Source of the DNA: Pedobacter sp. AK013
GTDB taxonomy: Bacteria; Bacteroidota; Bacteroidia; Sphingobacteriales; Sphingobacteriaceae
Length of the DNA: 64,000 nucleotides
Assembly (NCBI RefSeq): GCF_014205835.1
Contig: NZ_JACHCQ010000032.1
Span: 11,409-75,408 of the forward strand
Reading direction: 5' to 3'
Positions 35,493 to 44,016 of the stretch are shown here, piece after piece. The notes below the pieces were generated by a model. The model saw nothing but the letters and a program-made list of their open reading frames with translations, did no database searches and was not told the origin of the DNA. A program made the translations under genes and the position numbers. The first letter of the stretch is position 1; each line of letters opens with the position of its first letter.

Positions 35493-36566
35493 TTAATTGG
35501 CGACTGTCAACTCCTTTTTATGTATATTCCACAACCAAATTACAATATCTTGATAACTGTCTATTCCCTTTTTCTGGTTATTCATTTTTAGAAAACGATC
35601 GAAAGCGGCATCCATGTAACCGAACATATCGCCATTATATTTTCGCCAAAATTCCTTTTCAGTTTTAAAATCGGCCAAAACCTGCGGTAAGAGTTTTGCA
35701 TGGAGTGTTTTATAATCATCTGGTGATTTCATCCTGATCTCGAATAGGATATATCGCAACATTTCATAATTGGCAGAATATTGGTAATTCACATCAGGGC
35801 TATTACTTGCTGTAAGGTAACCTAGAAGGTTAGCCTCGTCCTCATAAGCAATCCCTAATTGGTGCCCAATTTCGTGGCAGCTTACATAAGGTTTCACAAA
35901 ATCTGGCAAGTTCATGTTCATATTAGCTTCGCCAGAAAGGGGGGCATAATAACCCTCAATGCCGATTTTACTGATGATCCATGAATTTAAGACCGATTTT
36001 AAACAAGGGTTAGTATACCTGAATACTGAGTTTCTTTTCTCCATGAATGAGTAAGCAGCTGCAGATTTAGTTTCAAGCTCATTAACGGTGTAAGTGGGTA
36101 TTTTACTTTGCTTTAATTTTAAGGTGTTGGTTTTATCAACGAAATAATTGCCCAGAACAACCAATTCTTTAACATTATATTTTTCATTTCCTATGCCCAA
36201 TTCTTCGCTTATACTTGGTCGGCTGTAGTTTAAACCCCAAACCATTTTGAAAATGATATAAAGAATTAAAAAGAAGTTTAAGATCTGTAAGGGTATAACA
36301 ATTCTATCCTGCTTTTTTAGTGATTTACGACGGTTGTAGCATCTTACGATTTTATAAAATACAAAACCAATAAGTAAAATGTAAATAATATCGCCAATAG
36401 CAAAAGGAAACAGAGCAGAAATAAACCTTAGGGCTGAAGAGATGTAAGGATAAAAACCTGTTGAATAATATTTTTGGACGGGGTTAGGGAATAGGCCGAA
36501 AAGGTAAATCAGAATAGCTAGACTGATTAAAACCAAAAATGTTTTGTATACCGAACGCTTAAACAC
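35493..36566 (-). CDS. DUF3810 membrane protein with HExxH motif
   Basis: A 357-residue protein with three N-terminal transmembrane helices (about 8-28, 44-72 and 90-110) followed by a large external domain. The domain contains SCHEIGHQLGIAYEDEAN, a zinc-protease-like HExxH with a downstream Glu. DUF3810 is widespread in Bacteroidota and has no proven activity. The start is GTG, three bases after the stop of the toxin gene; no better ATG lies nearby. It may be translated with the toxin-antitoxin operon, although the functions look unrelated. Confidence 0.85.
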   Translation of the reverse strand: MFKRSVYKTFLVLISLAILIYLFGLFPNPVQKYYSTGFYPYISSALRFISALFPFAIGDIIYILLIGFVFYKIVRCYNRRKSLKKQDRIVIPLQILNFFLILYIIFKMVWGLNYSRPSISEELGIGNEKYNVKELVVLGNYFVDKTNTLKLKQSKIPTYTVNELETKSAAAYSFMEKRNSVFRYTNPCLKSVLNSWIISKIGIEGYYAPLSGEANMNMNLPDFVKPYVSCHEIGHQLGIAYEDEANLLGYLTASNSPDVNYQYSANYEMLRYILFEIRMKSPDDYKTLHAKLLPQVLADFKTEKEFWRKYNGDMFGYMDAAFDRFLKMNNQKKGIDSYQDIVIWLWNIHKKELTVAN

Positions 36567-36568
36567 GA

Positions 36569-36805
36569 TTAATAATGGCCCTTTAAAGATTGAATTTCCA
36601 AGATGACAATGATGCCATCATCATGAATTTCATAAACAATTCGATGTTCTTCATTTATTCTTCTAGACCAGGAACCTGACAGTTCATACTTTAGCGGTTC
36701 AGGTTTTCCTATTCCATCAAAAGGATTTTCTTGAATGGCTTTATTGCCAGATTTTTTCCAGTAGTTTAAATGCTCGATAGCTTTTGGAGCATATATTACT
36801 TCCAT
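36569..36805 (-). CDS. Txe/YoeB-family toxin, possibly shortened
   Basis: A 78-residue ribosome-dependent mRNA endonuclease of the RelE/YoeB group. The core GIGKPEPLKYELSGSWSRRINEEHRIVYEI and the terminal GHY (catalytic His and Tyr) are present. Compared with the family as I remember it, about ten residues of the second helix between YWKKSGNKAI and ENPFDG are missing, and the last strand has a small insertion (EIQ). The toxin may therefore be weakened. It overlaps the antitoxin gene by ten bases. Confidence 0.85.
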   Translation of the reverse strand: MEVIYAPKAIEHLNYWKKSGNKAIQENPFDGIGKPEPLKYELSGSWSRRINEEHRIVYEIHDDGIIVILEIQSLKGHY

Positions 36806-37002
36806 AAATCTTCCATCGCGATTTTTACACCTTTGCCATTTTTGATGTCTTCTCGCGCTTGCAAAATATCCTTTACAAATTCTGGGTTAGACGGACTTCC
36901 TTCAGTCTCAAAATCAATTTTCAAAGCTTTCATAACTGCTTTCAAAGCGGTGGCCTGCTCTTCGTTTTTTGGATGTGCAATTAATGTTTCCATATTATTC
37001 AT
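36796..37002 (-). CDS. antitoxin of the Txe/YoeB-type pair
   Basis: A 68-residue acidic protein starting MNNMETLIAHPKNEEQATALKAVM, a pattern common in small Bacteroidota antitoxins encoded upstream of Txe toxins. The C-terminal part (KNGKGVKIAMEDLWK) likely binds the toxin. A -7 box at 37012-37019 means the start is 37002 or the next ATG at 36993; the frame going further back would begin inside the promoter. It should bind the toxin and repress the operon. Confidence 0.8.
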   Translation of the reverse strand: MNNMETLIAHPKNEEQATALKAVMKALKIDFETEGSPSNPEFVKDILQAREDIKNGKGVKIAMEDLWK

Positions 37003-37011
37003 TGTAATAAA

Positions 37012-37019
37012 CAAATATA
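37012..37019 (-). promoter_or_regulatory. -7 box (TATATTTG) of the toxin-antitoxin operon
   Basis: A perfect TAnnTTTG on the minus strand, nine bases before the ATG at 37002. A second match (TAGATTTG) lies at 37021-37028. Confidence 0.5.
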
Positions 37020-37025
37020 ACAAAT

Positions 37026-38360
37026 CTATCGCTCAAAAGTTAACCGTTTTCCGATCTGATCGGTCGTGAATTTACCATTTTGATAAGCCAAATTGCCTGA
37101 TACAAAGGTATGGGTAATGCTTGCCTGGAAAGTATCTCCATCAAAAGGGCTCCAGCCACATTTGTAGAAATTGTTAAGCTTAGTTACTTTCCAAGAATCT
37201 TTTAAGTCAACCAACACTAAATCTGCCCAATACCCTTCACGGATGAAACCGCGTTTTTCGATATTAAAACAGATAGCCAGGTTGTGCGCTGTTTTTTCTA
37301 CGATTTTCTCTAAAGAGATTTTGCCCTGTAAGTGCATTTCTAGTAATGCAGGTAAGGCATGCTGTACCAACGGGCCACCAGATGGGGCTTGAGCATAAGG
37401 CTGCTGCTTTTCTGCGAGCGTGTGTGGGGCATGATCTGTTGCAATAACATCAATATAATCTTCCAAAACACCCTTTAATACGCCTTTTTGGTCATCTTCG
37501 GTTTTTACAGCAGGGTTCCATTTAATGAAATTTCCTTTTGAAGCGTAATCTTTGTCATTAAACCAAAGATGATGCACACAAGCTTCAGCTGTAATTTTTT
37601 TATCCTTTAGCGGGGTAATATGATCAAATAAGGTTATTTCTTTTGCTGTAGAAATGTGCAGGATGTGCAAACGGGTTTGATAAGTTTTTGCCAGTTCGAC
37701 CGCTAGCGACGACGATTTATAACAAGCCGCTGCGCTACGGATCAAAGGATGCATATCAATCGTTAAGTCATCACCGTATTGTGTTTTAAATTTAGCTAAG
37801 TTTTCGCGGATGGTTGCTTCATCTTCGCAATGCGTAGCTACCAATATTGGTGCTTTGCTAAAAATGTTTTCTAAGGTTTTTTCATTATCAACCAACATAT
37901 TCCCGGTTGACGAACCCATAAAAACCTTAATGCCGCAAACGTTTTTAGGATTGGTTTTTAAAACTTCTTCAATGTTGTCATTACTTGCCCCCATATAAAA
38001 TGAATAATTCGCTAACGAAGTTTGGGCAGCAATTTCATATTTATCAGTTAATAAATCCTGTGTTAAGGTATTGGGTACAGTGTTGGGCATTTCCATGAAG
38101 GAGGTAATGCCACCGGCTACAGCGGCCATGCTTTCTGTAAAAATATCGGCCTTATGGGTTAAGCCAGGTTCTCGGAAATGTACCTGATCGTCAATCATCC
38201 CTGGTAAAAGGTATTGTCCCTCTGCATTAATTTCTCGTGCATCAGGTGCAGATAGATTTTGACCGATTTTGGTTATCAATCCATCTTTTATCAATACATC
38301 GGTAACAATTTTTTGTCCTTCATTTACAATTGTTGCAGCTTTTATCAGGTAAGTATTCAT
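37026..38360 (-). CDS. pyrC: dihydroorotase
   Basis: A 444-residue class I-type dihydroorotase of the amidohydrolase superfamily, which closes carbamoyl-aspartate to dihydroorotate in pyrimidine synthesis. Metal ligands are in DDQVHFREPG and, further on, ATHCEDE, LHILHIST and ATDHAPH. Start choice is supported by a -7 box (TACCTTTG, 38366-38373) that ends five bases before the ATG. The toxin-antitoxin genes follow on the same strand. Confidence 0.95.
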   Translation of the reverse strand: MNTYLIKAATIVNEGQKIVTDVLIKDGLITKIGQNLSAPDAREINAEGQYLLPGMIDDQVHFREPGLTHKADIFTESMAAVAGGITSFMEMPNTVPNTLTQDLLTDKYEIAAQTSLANYSFYMGASNDNIEEVLKTNPKNVCGIKVFMGSSTGNMLVDNEKTLENIFSKAPILVATHCEDEATIRENLAKFKTQYGDDLTIDMHPLIRSAAACYKSSSLAVELAKTYQTRLHILHISTAKEITLFDHITPLKDKKITAEACVHHLWFNDKDYASKGNFIKWNPAVKTEDDQKGVLKGVLEDYIDVIATDHAPHTLAEKQQPYAQAPSGGPLVQHALPALLEMHLQGKISLEKIVEKTAHNLAICFNIEKRGFIREGYWADLVLVDLKDSWKVTKLNNFYKCGWSPFDGDTFQASITHTFVSGNLAYQNGKFTTDQIGKRLTFER

Positions 38361-38365
38361 GGTTT

Positions 38366-38373
38366 CAAAGGTA
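38366..38373 (-). promoter_or_regulatory. -7 box (TACCTTTG) of pyrC
   Basis: A perfect TAnnTTTG on the minus strand, five bases from the ATG, predicting a leaderless or nearly leaderless mRNA. Confidence 0.6.
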
Positions 38374-38504
38374 GCAATTTAGTGTTAAGTAGCGAGTGTC
38401 AGGTATCAAGATTTTGATGCTATGGATGGGGAGAATTGAGTTTAATGTTGTTGTTTTAGGTTAAACCTTCTGCCTTACACCTTCAAACCCTCAACCTTAA
38501 TCAC

Positions 38505-38512
38505 TATCTTTG
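38505..38512 (+). promoter_or_regulatory. -7 box (TATCTTTG) of the DEAD-box helicase gene
   Basis: A perfect TAnnTTTG six bases before the ATG at 38519. It excludes the alternative TTG start at 38510 and predicts an almost leaderless mRNA. Confidence 0.6.
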
Positions 38513-38518
38513 TGCGCT

Positions 38519-39865
38519 ATGGCAAAATCGTTCGAAGAATTTAAGTTAAACAGGCAAATTTTAAATGCAGTTGCCGATGCAGGTTATACCGTTGCCACGC
38601 CGATACAGGAAAAAGCAATTGCGCCGGTATTATCCGGGCAGGATATTTTTGGTATTGCCGAAACTGGTACAGGAAAAACCGCTGCTTTTGTCTTGCCAAT
38701 TTTAATGCAGTTGAAATATGCGCAGGGCGATAATCCGAGAGCATTGATTTTATCGCCAACACGCGAACTGGCCATGCAGATTGCCGAGCAGGTAAAGTTA
38801 TTTTCTACTTATACCGATTTACGTTCTTTAGTGATTTTTGGTGGAATCGGTCCAAAAACACAGAAGGAGCAGATTGCAAAAGGGGTTGATATTTTAATCG
38901 CTACGCCAGGGAGATTTCTGGATTTATATTTGGCTGGCGATATCAATACACAAAGCCTAAAGTTTTTGGTACTGGATGAGGCTGATAAAATGATGGATAT
39001 GGGCTTTATTGGCTCTATTCACCGGATTTTGGAAATCGTTCCACGTAAACGTCAGAATTTGTTGTTTTCGGCAACAATGAGCAACTTGGTACAGAAAATT
39101 GCAGGTGATTTTTTGAAAAACCCAGTAGTAATTGAAGCTGCTGAGCAGGCTACACCAGCGGCAAACGTAACACAGGCTTTATACTACGTTCCCAATTTCA
39201 AAACGAAAATTAATTTACTGCAGCATTTGCTGAAAAATGATGAGGCATTTAACCGCCTGATTATTTTTTGTAAAACAAAAACAGTTGCCGATAATATTTA
39301 CAGTTTTATTGAGCGCAGGTATGGTGCCGAAAATGTTCGTGTAATCCACGCCAATAAAGGACAAAACACCAGAATTAACTCGATAAATAGTTTCAAAGAA
39401 GGTAATATCAGGGTTTTAGTGGCTACAGATGTAGCGAGTAGGGGGATTGATGTGAGCGATGTAAGCCACGTAATCAATTTCGACGTGCCTATCATTATTG
39501 AAGATTATGTACACCGTATTGGCCGTACCGGCAGGGCTTTTGCTAAAGGTGATGCGATTACCTTTGCTACGGATGCCGAAAAATATTACATCCGCAAGAT
39601 CGAAAAATTGATCCGCCAATATATTCCCGTGGCCGAGATTCCTGAAGGCGTTTTCATTGAGGAAACGCCTTACGAAGAACGTCAACATATTGCAAAAGAA
39701 ATCGATATGCAGAAACGTAAGGAAGATCCTGACTTTAAAGGGGCTTTCCACGAGAAAAAACATGCTGCAGCGATAGAAAAAAAGGTAAGGGAAAAGGCTA
39801 AAGCAAAAGCTGGTAAGCAGGTAAAGAGTTTTAAAAAAGGTAAAAAATTCGATAAGAAAAAATAA
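38519..39865 (+). CDS. DEAD-box RNA helicase
   Basis: A 448-residue ATP-dependent RNA helicase. Motifs: Q motif (TPIQEKAIAP), motif I AETGTGKT, Ia PTRELA, Ib TPGR, II DEADKM, III SAT, IV IIFCKT, V ATDVASRGID, VI HRIGRTGR. The C-terminal 50 residues are Lys-rich, typical of the RhlE-type group that binds RNA. It likely aids ribosome assembly or cold-adapted RNA folding. The stop overlaps the start of a small membrane protein gene (TAATG). Confidence 0.96.
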   Translation: MAKSFEEFKLNRQILNAVADAGYTVATPIQEKAIAPVLSGQDIFGIAETGTGKTAAFVLPILMQLKYAQGDNPRALILSPTRELAMQIAEQVKLFSTYTDLRSLVIFGGIGPKTQKEQIAKGVDILIATPGRFLDLYLAGDINTQSLKFLVLDEADKMMDMGFIGSIHRILEIVPRKRQNLLFSATMSNLVQKIAGDFLKNPVVIEAAEQATPAANVTQALYYVPNFKTKINLLQHLLKNDEAFNRLIIFCKTKTVADNIYSFIERRYGAENVRVIHANKGQNTRINSINSFKEGNIRVLVATDVASRGIDVSDVSHVINFDVPIIIEDYVHRIGRTGRAFAKGDAITFATDAEKYYIRKIEKLIRQYIPVAEIPEGVFIEETPYEERQHIAKEIDMQKRKEDPDFKGAFHEKKHAAAIEKKVREKAKAKAGKQVKSFKKGKKFDKKK

Positions 39866-40137
39866 TGAGCTTAAGAATTACACCTTTAAATATCGTAAGC
39901 GCAGCAGGGCTTGGCCTGGTGGTTTTAAATCTTGTTTCGGACAAAAATACAGCACCAAGACATATAAACTTAAACGGTTTTTATCTCCTTATATTGGCCT
40001 GTTTAATTGCGGTAACTTTTATTACTGATATGATTTTCCGTTTTACGTTAAAGGATATTAAAAAAATTTGGATCGTTGAATTGATTTTTATCGTTATTGC
40101 GGCCGTATTAATGTTAATCTTGCAGAAGCTCGCGTAA
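39865..40137 (+). CDS. small membrane protein of unknown function
   Basis: A 90-residue protein with about three hydrophobic segments (8-22, 40-55 and 67-86). No family is recognised. The ATG overlaps the helicase stop by one base, so it is translationally coupled to that gene. Confidence 0.7.
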   Translation: MSLRITPLNIVSAAGLGLVVLNLVSDKNTAPRHINLNGFYLLILACLIAVTFITDMIFRFTLKDIKKIWIVELIFIVIAAVLMLILQKLA

Positions 40138-40296
40138 TTAAACCGTAAAAATATCTCGACAATGTTAATCACTATAATCTACTCATCTACGGAATCAAAT
40201 TAATTAATCATCTTTGCACCGGAAAAAATAAACTGAGATCCTCGGGATCCCTTATCGGTGTAATCCTTTGATTAGGGTAATCATATTTTAAAAAAA

Positions 40297-40632
40297 ATGA
40301 AAAAAGCAGAAATAAAAATAACGGTTGAGTTAGACGAAGGCAATAACCCAGATAATATACTTTGGGAGAGTACAGATTCTGGAAATGCTGATAAAGTACC
40401 TGCAAAGGCTATGTTTTTATCGGTTTGGGACCATAATTATAAAAATACATTAAAGATAGATCTTTGGACAAAGGATATGCCGGTTGATGAGATGAAACGT
40501 TTCTTCTACGAAACTTTGCAGACCATGGGAGATAGCTTTTTAAAAGCCACAAACGAAACTTTGATTGTTGAAGATTTACGCGATTACTGTGCCCACTTTG
40601 CTGATAAGATGGGGATTATTGAAGGACAGTAG
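40297..40632 (+). CDS. gldC: gliding-motility protein GldC
   Basis: A 111-residue soluble protein matching GldC in length and sequence: KAEIKITVELDEGNNPDNILWESTDS, DLWTKDMPVDEMKRFFYETLQTMGDS. GldC is required for full gliding in Flavobacterium, with a poorly known biochemical role. It is separated from gldA/gldFG by 20 kb. The preceding gap holds a short GATCC/GGATC palindrome. Confidence 0.92.
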   Translation: MKKAEIKITVELDEGNNPDNILWESTDSGNADKVPAKAMFLSVWDHNYKNTLKIDLWTKDMPVDEMKRFFYETLQTMGDSFLKATNETLIVEDLRDYCAHFADKMGIIEGQ

Positions 40633-40675
40633 TTTTAGTCATTAACTTCTGTCACAAACTATTAACCAACAAAAA

Positions 40676-41074
40676 ATGTTAGTATTAAATAAATTCAGAG
40701 CTTGGTTAGGCATTTTGTTATGCGTTATTGCAGGTTTTTGCCCAATGTTAAAAGTGCCGATTAAAGGGAATTGGAACTTGTATCAATCAGATGCACGTTT
40801 GTTTTTAATCACGTATGCCATTATCGCCATTTCGGTATTGGTTCTGTTTATTAGAAAAATAGGTGCCTTTAAGTTTATGAGTTTCGTAATGGCTATCTGG
40901 TATGTTTTAGCGGTGGTTGCTGTTTATTTTACGGCAAATAATTATACTAAATATGGCTTCGCTAATAAGCTTATCGGCAAAGTTGTTCATTTCCAATGGG
41001 GCTGGATTGTACTTTTAGTGGGTGTAATATTTATGCTTTTTAGCGTTAAACGCGGCGAGAAAATTACTGCTTAA
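40676..41074 (+). CDS. four-helix membrane protein of unknown function
   Basis: A 132-residue hydrophobic protein with about four helices, the first beginning LGILLCVIAGFCPMLKVP. It is probably co-transcribed with gldC (gap 43 bases). No family is recognised. Its stop codon overlaps the stop of the convergent lipocalin gene within one TTAA. Confidence 0.7.
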   Translation: MLVLNKFRAWLGILLCVIAGFCPMLKVPIKGNWNLYQSDARLFLITYAIIAISVLVLFIRKIGAFKFMSFVMAIWYVLAVVAVYFTANNYTKYGFANKLIGKVVHFQWGWIVLLVGVIFMLFSVKRGEKITA

Positions 41075-41583
41075 GATTTTTCGTGCAGCTGTGAAGTAAG
41101 TTTAGCTACTTCGTAACCTTTAGCTTTACACCTGGCAACAATTTCATCATGAGTTTTCTTCGGCATTGTCTGATTACGGCTCATGATGAACAAAAATTTA
41201 TGGTCGGGATGACCTACCACTACATAAGAGTAATCGTCTGCCAGTTCTATAATCCAATAGTCTATTTTTATCGGCCAGATAAATTGTGCATGTAACACTC
41301 CCTTATCTCCATCTTCAGCAGGGAACATTTTCGAATTTCTGGAATAAACTTTATCGTCTCCGGGCTTTTTATAAGTGGTGATGACATTGTAATAGCCATC
41401 TTTATTTAAGGTATATTTTGTAGTTGTTTCGCGGCTCCCTTTGTCAAAAATGGTTGGGATCGAATATAATGAATACCATGTTCCGGCATATTTTTTCAAA
41501 TCTAGTTTGGCTACCGGAACATTTTTCTCCATTGGCAAGTGGGTGAAAAGAACAAGAAGAAGGGAGCAGATCGTTTTCATCAT
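41071..41583 (-). CDS. lipocalin (Blc-like)
   Basis: A 170-residue exported protein. The lipocalin signature YAGTWYSLYSIP (motif 1, with G-x-W) and YVVVGHPDHKFLFIMSR (motif 3) match the bacterial Blc group, which binds lysophospholipids or fatty acids at the outer membrane. The N-terminus has a hydrophobic signal, but no clear lipobox is seen, unlike E. coli Blc. Confidence 0.88.
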   Translation of the reverse strand: MMKTICSLLLVLFTHLPMEKNVPVAKLDLKKYAGTWYSLYSIPTIFDKGSRETTTKYTLNKDGYYNVITTYKKPGDDKVYSRNSKMFPAEDGDKGVLHAQFIWPIKIDYWIIELADDYSYVVVGHPDHKFLFIMSRNQTMPKKTHDEIVARCKAKGYEVAKLTSQLHEKS

Positions 41584-41637
41584 ATCATCGGTTTTAATAT
41601 GATTTACGGAATTGGTCTAATCTTGGTTTTGAGGATC

Positions 41638-42033
41638 TTAGTCTGCTATAAAATAATCATCAGTATCATCATCCAACGGGATATAGATTCTTTCCCATTC
41701 ACTGCCTTCTATAACTTCCCAGGTGTGCCCTTCTCCGGCTGTATCATTGGCGATGAGTATAATCCCTGGCTCGATAATAAAAGTTTCGCCACTGCTTACT
41801 TTAAACTGAAGTTTACCTTTAAGCGTAATTACGTATTGGCGTCTTGGGGCAGGGTGGGGTATTTTCTCTAAAGTAGATACATCGGTTTGCGCGAAAAAAT
41901 AATTGGCATTAATATGTTGACGGATAGGGATTTTACCTAGTTCAAAAGCACATTTGTTATCTTCAATATTAATTAAACGGATGGCTTTTATATAATTTTT
42001 AGTCGTTTCAGCTTGATCTTTATTCATCTGCAA
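41638..42033 (-). CDS. cupin-domain protein
   Basis: A 131-residue single-domain cupin. The C-terminal half holds RRQYVITLKGKLQFKVSSGETFIIEPG and GEGHTWEV, the two cupin motifs, although some metal-ligand positions are atypical. It follows ogt with a 15-base gap on the same strand and may share its transcript. Substrate is unknown. Confidence 0.75.
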   Translation of the reverse strand: MQMNKDQAETTKNYIKAIRLINIEDNKCAFELGKIPIRQHINANYFFAQTDVSTLEKIPHPAPRRQYVITLKGKLQFKVSSGETFIIEPGIILIANDTAGEGHTWEVIEGSEWERIYIPLDDDTDDYFIAD

Positions 42034-42048
42034 AAAAAAAGTATGGTT

Positions 42049-42528
42049 TTAAAATTTTAATTCGGTTTGTCCTTTTTGGGCAACTTCACGTTCGTGTTGT
42101 AGCAGCCATTGTTTGCGCCATAAACCACCTGCATAACCGACCAGCTTGCCATTACTGCCAATTACCCTGTGACATGGTACTACAATGGCAATATTATTTT
42201 TTCCGTTTGCTGCAGCAATAGCCCGTATCGCTAATGGATGGTGCGCAGAAAATTTGGCATATGAAGTGGTTTCACCAAAAGGTATGGTTAATAAATTCTG
42301 CCAAACTTCTTGCTGAAATTCAGTCCCTTTTTGTTTCATCGGGAAATCGAAATCCTTTAAATCGCCTCTAAAATAATTATTTAACTGCTTTGCTACCCTT
42401 TTAGTAAGTTCGTTTTCAGATAACCCCGTAATGTCTTTTTCTGCAAAAGTAACTACTTGTACAAATTCTTCATCAGCTAAGATGGTTATTTTGCCAACCG
42501 GCGATTTTATAACTGATGCGTACTCCAT
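42049..42528 (-). CDS. ogt: methylated-DNA--protein-cysteine methyltransferase
   Basis: A 159-residue suicide DNA-repair protein that takes alkyl groups from O6-alkylguanine onto Cys119 in the motif PCHRV. The helix-turn-helix (ANGKNNIAIVV region) and the conserved GYAGGLWRK downstream are present. Length fits the Ogt group. A possible -7 box (TAATTTTG, 42585-42592) lies 57 bases upstream, back to back with the ccmB promoter. Confidence 0.95.
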   Translation of the reverse strand: MEYASVIKSPVGKITILADEEFVQVVTFAEKDITGLSENELTKRVAKQLNNYFRGDLKDFDFPMKQKGTEFQQEVWQNLLTIPFGETTSYAKFSAHHPLAIRAIAAANGKNNIAIVVPCHRVIGSNGKLVGYAGGLWRKQWLLQHEREVAQKGQTELKF

Positions 42529-42635
42529 AATTTGCTGTGACTTCAGTGTTTCTGTGACTAATTTCCTTTGCGCTTATTCTTAAACAAAATTACAACAATA
42601 CAACAATTTAAGCGTGCAATATTTAGCAATAAAAG

Positions 42636-42643
42636 TATCTTTG
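42636..42643 (+). promoter_or_regulatory. -7 box (TATCTTTG) of ccmB
   Basis: A perfect TAnnTTTG five bases before the ATG at 42649. It excludes the long frame starting at 42568 and predicts a leaderless mRNA. Confidence 0.6.
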
Positions 42644-42648
42644 CGGTT

Positions 42649-43314
42649 ATGCAATTGGCCAAAGAGGTTAAATATTTAATTCACAAAGAAGTATTGTTAG
42701 AGTGGCGCTCCAAATATACCATTAATGGTGTATTGCTGTATGTGGTTTCTACCATTTTTACTTGTTACCTCTCTTTTGTTAGCCTTGGCGACAAATTAAC
42801 ATGGAATGCCTTGTTTTGGATCATCATGCTTTTTGCCTCCATTAATGGTGTATCGAAGAGTTTTTTGCAGGAAACCAAGGGGCAACAGCTATATAGTTAT
42901 ATTTTGGCAAGTCCGGCTGCGGTTCTGATTTCAAAAATGATCTACAATGTGCTTTTGATGCTTATTTTAACCACGATTGCACTTGGATTTTATATTTTGG
43001 TGTTTGGTACATATAATGGTACAAATTTATTAATGTATTACTTGGCGATAATTCTGGGAGCAATTAGCTTTTCAACGGTTTTTACGATGGTTTCGGCCAT
43101 TGCAAGCAAGGCCGGAAATGGCGGAATGTTGATGGCTATTTTAAGTTTTCCAATTATAATCCCCATTCTTATACTTTTAATTAAGTTAGCTAAGAATGCT
43201 GTCGATGGTTTGCCGTGGGATACGAGCTACGATGAAATAGGTATGCTTTTAGCGGTTAATGCAGTTACCGTTGCAACAGCTTTATTGCTGTTTCCTTATC
43301 TTTGGAGGGAATAA
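42649..43314 (+). CDS. ccmB: heme exporter protein CcmB
   Basis: A 221-residue inner-membrane protein with six helices. LIHKEVLLEWRSKYTINGVLLY and the following FLQETKGQQLYSYILASPA are typical of CcmB, the membrane subunit of the CcmAB heme/ATP transporter in cytochrome c maturation. The ATPase subunit ccmA is not in the window. ccmC and ccmD follow directly. Confidence 0.93.
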   Translation: MQLAKEVKYLIHKEVLLEWRSKYTINGVLLYVVSTIFTCYLSFVSLGDKLTWNALFWIIMLFASINGVSKSFLQETKGQQLYSYILASPAAVLISKMIYNVLLMLILTTIALGFYILVFGTYNGTNLLMYYLAIILGAISFSTVFTMVSAIASKAGNGGMLMAILSFPIIIPILILLIKLAKNAVDGLPWDTSYDEIGMLLAVNAVTVATALLLFPYLWRE

Positions 43315-43352
43315 GATTTACGAACTAATCAAAAACAATTTATAAAAAAAAT

Positions 43353-44015
43353 ATGAGTAAAACATGGTGGAAAATTCTGGGCTCCATATTGGTTTTATAT
43401 TCAACAATTGGAGGTTTACTAATCGGTGTACCTAGATTGGCAATTTTGAATGAGACCATAAGAAATTTATATTTTCATGTGCCAATGTGGTTCGCTATGA
43501 TTACACTATTTTCTATTTCAGTTTTTTATAGCGTTATGTTTTTACTTCGAGGTAAAGAAAGCTATGATATTAAAGCAGTAGAAAGTGTAAACGTAGGGGT
43601 AGTTTTCAGTATACTTGGTTTAATAACAGGATCTTTTTGGGCTAAATTTACATGGGGGCAGTTTTGGAGTTTTGATGTCAAGCAAAATTTTAGTGCAATT
43701 GCTATATTGTTATATTTTGCTTATTTGATTCTTCGAAATGCAATTGATGAAGAACAAAAGAGAGCAAAAATATCGGCCATTTACAATATTTTTGCTTTTC
43801 CAATGATGGTTGTACTTATTATGGTATTACCAAGGTTATCAGACTCATTACACCCAGGTAATGGTGGTAATCCTGGCTTTAATAGCTATGATTTAGATAG
43901 CAGAATGCGAGCAGTTTTATACCCGGCATTTATTGGCTGGTCAATTATTGGCTTTTGGATATATACCATCCGTTTCAGAATACGTAATATTGAAAACAAA
44001 CAACAACATAACTAA
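43353..44015 (+). CDS. ccmC: cytochrome c biogenesis protein CcmC
   Basis: A 220-residue six-helix membrane protein. It contains the heme-handling loop (WGQFWSFDVKQN, a divergent WWD motif) and His residues in NLYFHVPMW and SLHPGNGGNP that should ligate heme. CcmC attaches heme to the chaperone CcmE in the periplasm. The WWD motif is weaker than in proteobacteria. Genes ccmB upstream and ccmD downstream support the call. Confidence 0.93.
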   Translation: MSKTWWKILGSILVLYSTIGGLLIGVPRLAILNETIRNLYFHVPMWFAMITLFSISVFYSVMFLLRGKESYDIKAVESVNVGVVFSILGLITGSFWAKFTWGQFWSFDVKQNFSAIAILLYFAYLILRNAIDEEQKRAKISAIYNIFAFPMMVVLIMVLPRLSDSLHPGNGGNPGFNSYDLDSRMRAVLYPAFIGWSIIGFWIYTIRFRIRNIENKQQHN

Positions 44016-44016
44016 A

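Noticed and set aside
36770..37069. 99-residue plus-strand frame over the toxin-antitoxin pair
   Set aside because: It is antisense to two overlapping genes with clear family motifs and has no domain.
39416..39763. 115-residue frame antisense to the DEAD-box helicase
   Set aside because: It is fully inside conserved helicase motifs and shows no domain of its own.
42568..42648. upstream extension of ccmB
   Set aside because: The promoter box at 42636-42643 lies inside it, and family members begin at the ATG used here.
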